Source: Spirochaetaceae bacterium
GTDB lineage: Bacteria > Spirochaetota > Spirochaetia > DSM-27196 > SLAA01
Reading direction: 5' to 3'
NCBI GenBank assembly: GCA_003564775.1
Contig: PXEI01000216.1
Location: 1 to 8,840 of the forward strand
Length of the DNA stretch: 8,840 nt
Below the pieces are notes generated by a model that did no database searches, was not told where the DNA came from, and saw nothing but the letters and a program-made list of their open reading frames with translations. This document shows positions 5,880-8,840 of this stretch, in pieces; position 1 is the first letter of the stretch; the number at the start of each line of letters is the position of its first letter. A program made the position numbers and the translations under genes.

Positions 5880-7715
5880 CTAGTTATACCGAATTACCAG
5901 GTCTCGCTCGACGGAGTTATCGTTGTACTTGATCAGCAGTGTCCGTGAGGATGCAACGTAGTTCCGTCCCTTTATATAGGACTCAAAGAAGGGGTCGTTG
6001 CGCCAAACTTGACCAAAAAGTTCCATCTCGGCAAAGGGTTCAATGCCCTGCATGATAATGTAGTGGGTACGATTTCGTGGATAGCGTAAGGTGAAGCGGG
6101 TTTCGTTTGGGACCTGTTCAACCGGATCAAAATCCACAATGGTGTAAACCCAGGAACCTGGGCCTAGCTCATCGTGAAGGGAGATGAAATACGGATAGTT
6201 GGGGTTTTCATGGATATCCTCGTACAGTGCTTCCGGGCCCAGTACTCCTTCCGAGCCGTGAAGCTCATTAGAGCGGACAAAGAGAATCCGTGGCAGGAAC
6301 CCTTCCTGGTCAGCCAAGCTCAGGGCAGAGCTCACCAGGTTGCGCCCGGCACGGCGAAAGACCGCATTGTCCTGTATCTCTCCGAGTTCGTTCAGCAGCA
6401 CCCCTGCCCGAACTGACTGCTCCAGTTCAATCTGTCCGGTGCCGGTCCGGAGGAAAAAGCCTTCCTCAACTCGAATGATTTCAGGGAGGATCCGCTCCTC
6501 AGCAATGGCGAAAAACCGTGACATGGCTGTTGCCACTCCTGGGCCAAGTTCCCTGCTTTCAATGGCGGCCCTGAACACGCCAAGGGCGGTCGGCATATCG
6601 AGTTCACGAGGATCGATGCGTTCGGCCATGGCCATAAGTCCCTGGAATAACTCACTACCAGCCCGGTCACGGGCAAACTGCAGGATTTCTGGTGTCCTGA
6701 ACACACCGACATCGTTGTTGCGTACCCTGCGTAACAACTCACTTGCTCTGGTGGCGTCGGATTCAAGGAATCGGGTGCGAACAGTATTCAGGTTGCCAAG
6801 GAAGGGGCTTGAAAGAAGGCCAACTTCATTCGGGTGTTGGTCTGCCGCCCGACGCATGTCGTTGAAGGCACCAGTGTAGTCATCTCGGTACCATGCTTCC
6901 GCAAGATAGGCCGTGAGAATGCGCTCATCAAAGGTCGGAGTAGCCCCAAGCCTGCTCCACGTGCCGGAACCACCATTAAAACGGGTGTCCGCCCACCCTC
7001 GATAGGCACTATTGATATAGGCGTTTCGTGCCGCCAGATATGCTTGGGCCGAAATATCAAATTCACCGTCCTGAAAAAAGCGTTCGGTGACACTTTCAGT
7101 TGCTACCGGTGCCGGGTAGTAACGTACCGTCTGAAGATCAACGTCACCAGGCAGCTCGATGCGACGTTCTTGCTCATTAACCCGCGCGCGAGGCGGCACG
7201 GCAAGATAAAAGCCACGACCGTTGTGATTAACCTCAAAGACTCCTGAGGAGTCGGTAGAGCCGGATGCAGCCGACGCGAACTCGAATGGCAGAAATAGCT
7301 CAACCGCCGGTGCAGGATCTTGCGGCAAGAAGGGCTGCACCGCAAGTTCGTTGAGCTCATCACCGACAACCGCAAACTGCACCGAAATATCATCGCTGAA
7401 GTGGAGTTCAAAACCATTGTCCAGCGGTGTGTACCCCACGACAGAAAGATGGCGCTCGGAGTTTTCAGTGTCACGAATGGTGAGGGGGTTTTCCGGTGAG
7501 AATAAAAAGACTATCCCGCGGTAACTGAGCTGGAGCTCCCGTATAGGTGCTCGCTCCAGATCGGTGTGGAGTTCGCGTCTGCCACTCAACGAAAGCCCTT
7601 GCCTTGCGTCGCTAAAACGCTGCGTAGTAGCGAATTGCAACGCAACAAGACCAAGGAGAATAACTATGTATATGGCCGGTATAAAAAAATAGGCCTTCTT
7701 GATCCGACTTTTCAT
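5880..7715 (-). CDS. Membrane-anchored protein of unknown function (611 residues)
   Basis: I do not recognise this protein. A short basic N-terminus (K2, R4, K6, K7) precedes one hydrophobic segment (about residues 9-29) with no lipobox or clear cleavage site, so it is most likely an inner-membrane anchor with the rest in the periplasm. Residues about 50-210 look beta-rich. Residues about 215-480 look helical, with Ala/Leu-rich amphipathic stretches and a Y-x-x-x-A-W-Y-R-D-D-Y segment reminiscent of TPR-like repeats. The last 110 residues are again beta-strand-like and end in ERDLVIRYN. No cysteine pairs, catalytic motifs or nucleotide-binding loops are evident. AAGGTGAG lies about 11 bases before the ATG. 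It is first in a probable unit with the histidine phosphatase and leuB, but that gives no functional clue. It is probably restricted to related spirochaetes (inference). Confidence 0.85.
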   Translation of the reverse strand: MKSRIKKAYFFIPAIYIVILLGLVALQFATTQRFSDARQGLSLSGRRELHTDLERAPIRELQLSYRGIVFLFSPENPLTIRDTENSERHLSVVGYTPLDNGFELHFSDDISVQFAVVGDELNELAVQPFLPQDPAPAVELFLPFEFASAASGSTDSSGVFEVNHNGRGFYLAVPPRARVNEQERRIELPGDVDLQTVRYYPAPVATESVTERFFQDGEFDISAQAYLAARNAYINSAYRGWADTRFNGGSGTWSRLGATPTFDERILTAYLAEAWYRDDYTGAFNDMRRAADQHPNEVGLLSSPFLGNLNTVRTRFLESDATRASELLRRVRNNDVGVFRTPEILQFARDRAGSELFQGLMAMAERIDPRELDMPTALGVFRAAIESRELGPGVATAMSRFFAIAEERILPEIIRVEEGFFLRTGTGQIELEQSVRAGVLLNELGEIQDNAVFRRAGRNLVSSALSLADQEGFLPRILFVRSNELHGSEGVLGPEALYEDIHENPNYPYFISLHDELGPGSWVYTIVDFDPVEQVPNETRFTLRYPRNRTHYIIMQGIEPFAEMELFGQVWRNDPFFESYIKGRNYVASSRTLLIKYNDNSVERDLVIRYN

Positions 7716-7751
7716 TTCGTTGTGCTCTCACCTTAGGGGCAGTGTATAGGC

Positions 7752-7780
7752 AGTCTATCTAAGAGCGCGAGCCGGGGCAA
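7752..7780 (-). promoter_or_regulatory. Possible promoter for the minus-strand unit
   Basis: Read on the minus strand, TTGCCC (7775-7780) and TAGACT (7752-7757) are 17 bp apart, each matching the sigma-70 consensus at four of six positions. This is about 37 bp upstream of the ATG at 7715. A TATACA lies slightly downstream (about 7743-7748) without a good -35. The position is sensible but the match is weak. Confidence 0.3.
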
Positions 7781-7828
7781 GGGGGCGGAGCCTGGGATGG
7801 CGAGTAGCTACAAAGTGGTGGAAACCTG

Positions 7829-7857
7829 TTGACAAGGCCTCCAAATACGGAAAGAAT
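7829..7857 (+). promoter_or_regulatory. Sigma-70-like promoter for tRNA-Ala
   Basis: A perfect TTGACA (7829-7834) is followed after 17 bp by AAGAAT (7852-7857), which keeps four of six -10 bases. Transcription would start about 7864, roughly 40 bases before the mature tRNA, a normal distance for a tRNA precursor. The region carries no other gene on this strand. Confidence 0.65.
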
Positions 7858-7903
7858 GCCTTCGTAGAGTAACTTAGAGCATGGTTAGGTACTGTACAGA
7901 TTT

Positions 7904-7977
7904 GGGGGTGTAGCTCAGTTGGCTAGAGTACTTGAATGGCATTCAAGGGGTCACGGGTTCGAATCCCGTCACCTCCA
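7904..7977 (+). tRNA. tRNA-Ala (anticodon GGC)
   Basis: The 74-base gene folds as a cloverleaf. The acceptor stem GGGGGTG pairs with CACCTCC (7970-7976) and includes G3:U70, the alanine identity element; A7977 is the discriminator. The D stem GCTC (7913-7916) pairs with GAGT (7926-7929). The anticodon stem CTTGA (7931-7935)/TCAAG (7943-7947) encloses loop ATGGCAT with anticodon GGC at 7938-7940. The T stem ACGGG (7953-7957)/CCCGT (7965-7969) encloses TTCGAAT. The A32-U38 pair across the anticodon loop is typical of tRNA-Ala(GGC). CCA is not encoded (TAT follows), so it must be added after transcription. No terminator is visible before the next gene 38 bp downstream. Confidence 0.97.
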
Positions 7978-8015
7978 TATCTTCATCTATTGTCAAAACG
8001 TGTAGAATAGACCCA

Positions 8016-8840
8016 ATGAGTAATGAGGAAAGCAGAAGTCGATTCTCTGGCGAACTCGATGATGATCTTGCAGATCTCATTGGAGTTGAGAACGACGACG
8101 AGATGCCCGACTTCACGGAGCTCTTTGGCGAGGAAAACTCTGGGGGTGCGGATACCGACGGCCTTGAGGCTCCAGACGCCTTTGGCTCGCGCCGCTTCAC
8201 CAATCCTGCACAGCTTCAATCCGATCCACACGACCACTTTAACAGCAAAGACTACTACAAAAATGTGCTTACCGGTGAAGGTGAGGTCTCCAAGAAGGTT
8301 CACTCGCTATTGAGTTCGTTTCTGAATGCAAAAACTTCAGAAGATCGTTCGCTTTATCGTGGCCGTCTTATCCCGGCCTACTGGGATCTGCTTGCTGGCC
8401 TTGCCCGCAAAATCAACGCACTCTCCATTGAAAAGAAACTCTTTCTGCGATTTTCTGTTCTGCTACCGACCATGATCGATGCTGAGCAACGTGACATTCT
8501 CTCAAGGGTTGTGCCGGAGAACAAGACCGGAGAGCCAATCTACTACGTTGATGAATGGCTTACCCTTGTTGCTCGTGGTCGGGTGAATGCCTCGGCTACT
8601 GATGAAACGAAAGCCGCGGCGCGGCAGTCCGGGCAACGGATTAATGCTCAGCTAGAGAAGACTCGTGGGAAGTTTCAAGCCCAGACAGCGCTTATACGGA
8701 ATCACGCTGAAGAGATGGAGATCCTTGAGAACGCGTTGAGTGGGCATGCGGACAGCCTCAGAGAGAGGGAAGTTCGCGACGACCTGGGCGGAGTCAGACA
8801 ACCATATGATGATGGACGTAAGGGGTCACTGACCGAGATC
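8016..8840 (+). CDS. Acidic, partly coiled-coil protein of unknown function (N-terminal 275 residues; continues past the right edge)
   Basis: The frame is open from ATG 8016 to the last base. I do not recognise a characterised family. Residues 1-60 are strongly acidic and probably disordered (for example GELDDDLADLIGVENDDE). Residues about 70-190 form a compact, mostly helical domain with conserved-looking stretches DHFNSKDYYKNVL, YRGRLIPAYWDLL and PIYYVDEWL. Residues about 195-252 are rich in Gln, Glu, Arg and Ala with heptad-like spacing, consistent with a coiled coil. There is no signal peptide or membrane segment, so it is probably cytosolic. The start lacks a Shine-Dalgarno sequence; a TAGAAT at 8003-8008 would put the transcription start at about the ATG, suggesting a leaderless message, or it may be read through from the tRNA. 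The next in-frame ATG (residue 30) also lacks a ribosome binding site. Unbroken length, acidic-to-basic layout and codon use support a real gene. Confidence 0.82.
   Translation, partial: MSNEESRSRFSGELDDDLADLIGVENDDEMPDFTELFGEENSGGADTDGLEAPDAFGSRRFTNPAQLQSDPHDHFNSKDYYKNVLTGEGEVSKKVHSLLSSFLNAKTSEDRSLYRGRLIPAYWDLLAGLARKINALSIEKKLFLRFSVLLPTMIDAEQRDILSRVVPENKTGEPIYYVDEWLTLVARGRVNASATDETKAAARQSGQRINAQLEKTRGKFQAQTALIRNHAEEMEILENALSGHADSLREREVRDDLGGVRQPYDDGRKGSLTEI

Noticed and set aside
7904..8015. tRNA-Ala as an integration site for a genomic island
   Set aside because: No integrase and no repeated copy of the tRNA 3' end are visible downstream within the window, and the following gene does not look like a mobile-element gene.
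1..8840. CRISPR array, insertion sequence or toxin-antitoxin module
   Set aside because: No spaced direct repeats, terminal inverted repeats with a transposase, or paired small genes were found on either strand.

Overview
The window looks like a chromosomal segment from a free-living spirochaete (Spirochaetota), though this is an inference from gene content and not proven. The grounds are a DUF4954-type beta-helix protein, two large proteins that resemble no common family and look lineage-restricted, a tRNA gene without an encoded CCA, and a histidine gene whose HisI half is reduced in a way I associate with spirochaetes. Most of the window is housekeeping metabolism. I see no transposase, integrase, CRISPR array, toxin-antitoxin pair or phage gene.

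Left part (1-991, minus strand): the first 330 residues of a DUF4954-like protein whose C-terminus lies beyond the left edge. It diverges from pyrC across about 150 bp containing a GC-rich dyad. Centre-left (1144-3932, plus strand): pyrC (class II dihydroorotase, pyrimidine synthesis), then hisA and, overlapping it by 4 bp, a gene with a degenerate HisI-like N-terminus, a low-complexity linker and an intact HisE domain. HisE and HisA act early in histidine synthesis; the HisI step between them is not credibly encoded here.

Centre-right (3996-7715, minus strand, convergent with the his genes): a probable three-gene unit transcribed leftwards. It consists of a 611-residue membrane-anchored protein of unknown function, a histidine-phosphatase (phosphoglycerate-mutase-like) protein and leuB (3-isopropylmalate dehydrogenase, leucine synthesis). 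Gaps are 45 and 63 bp.

Right part (7829-8840, plus strand): a sigma-70-like promoter, tRNA-Ala(GGC) with the G3:U70 identity pair, and 38 bp later the first 275 residues of an acidic-to-coiled-coil protein of unknown function that runs off the right edge.

No clearly novel multi-gene system is visible. The points most worth a second look are the HisI-like/HisE fusion lacking HisI metal and catalytic motifs, the Gly/His-rich insertion in dihydroorotase, the run of low-complexity inserts in neighbouring biosynthetic enzymes (two with strong DNA hairpins), the unknown 611-residue anchored protein, and a possibly leaderless gene directly after the tRNA.
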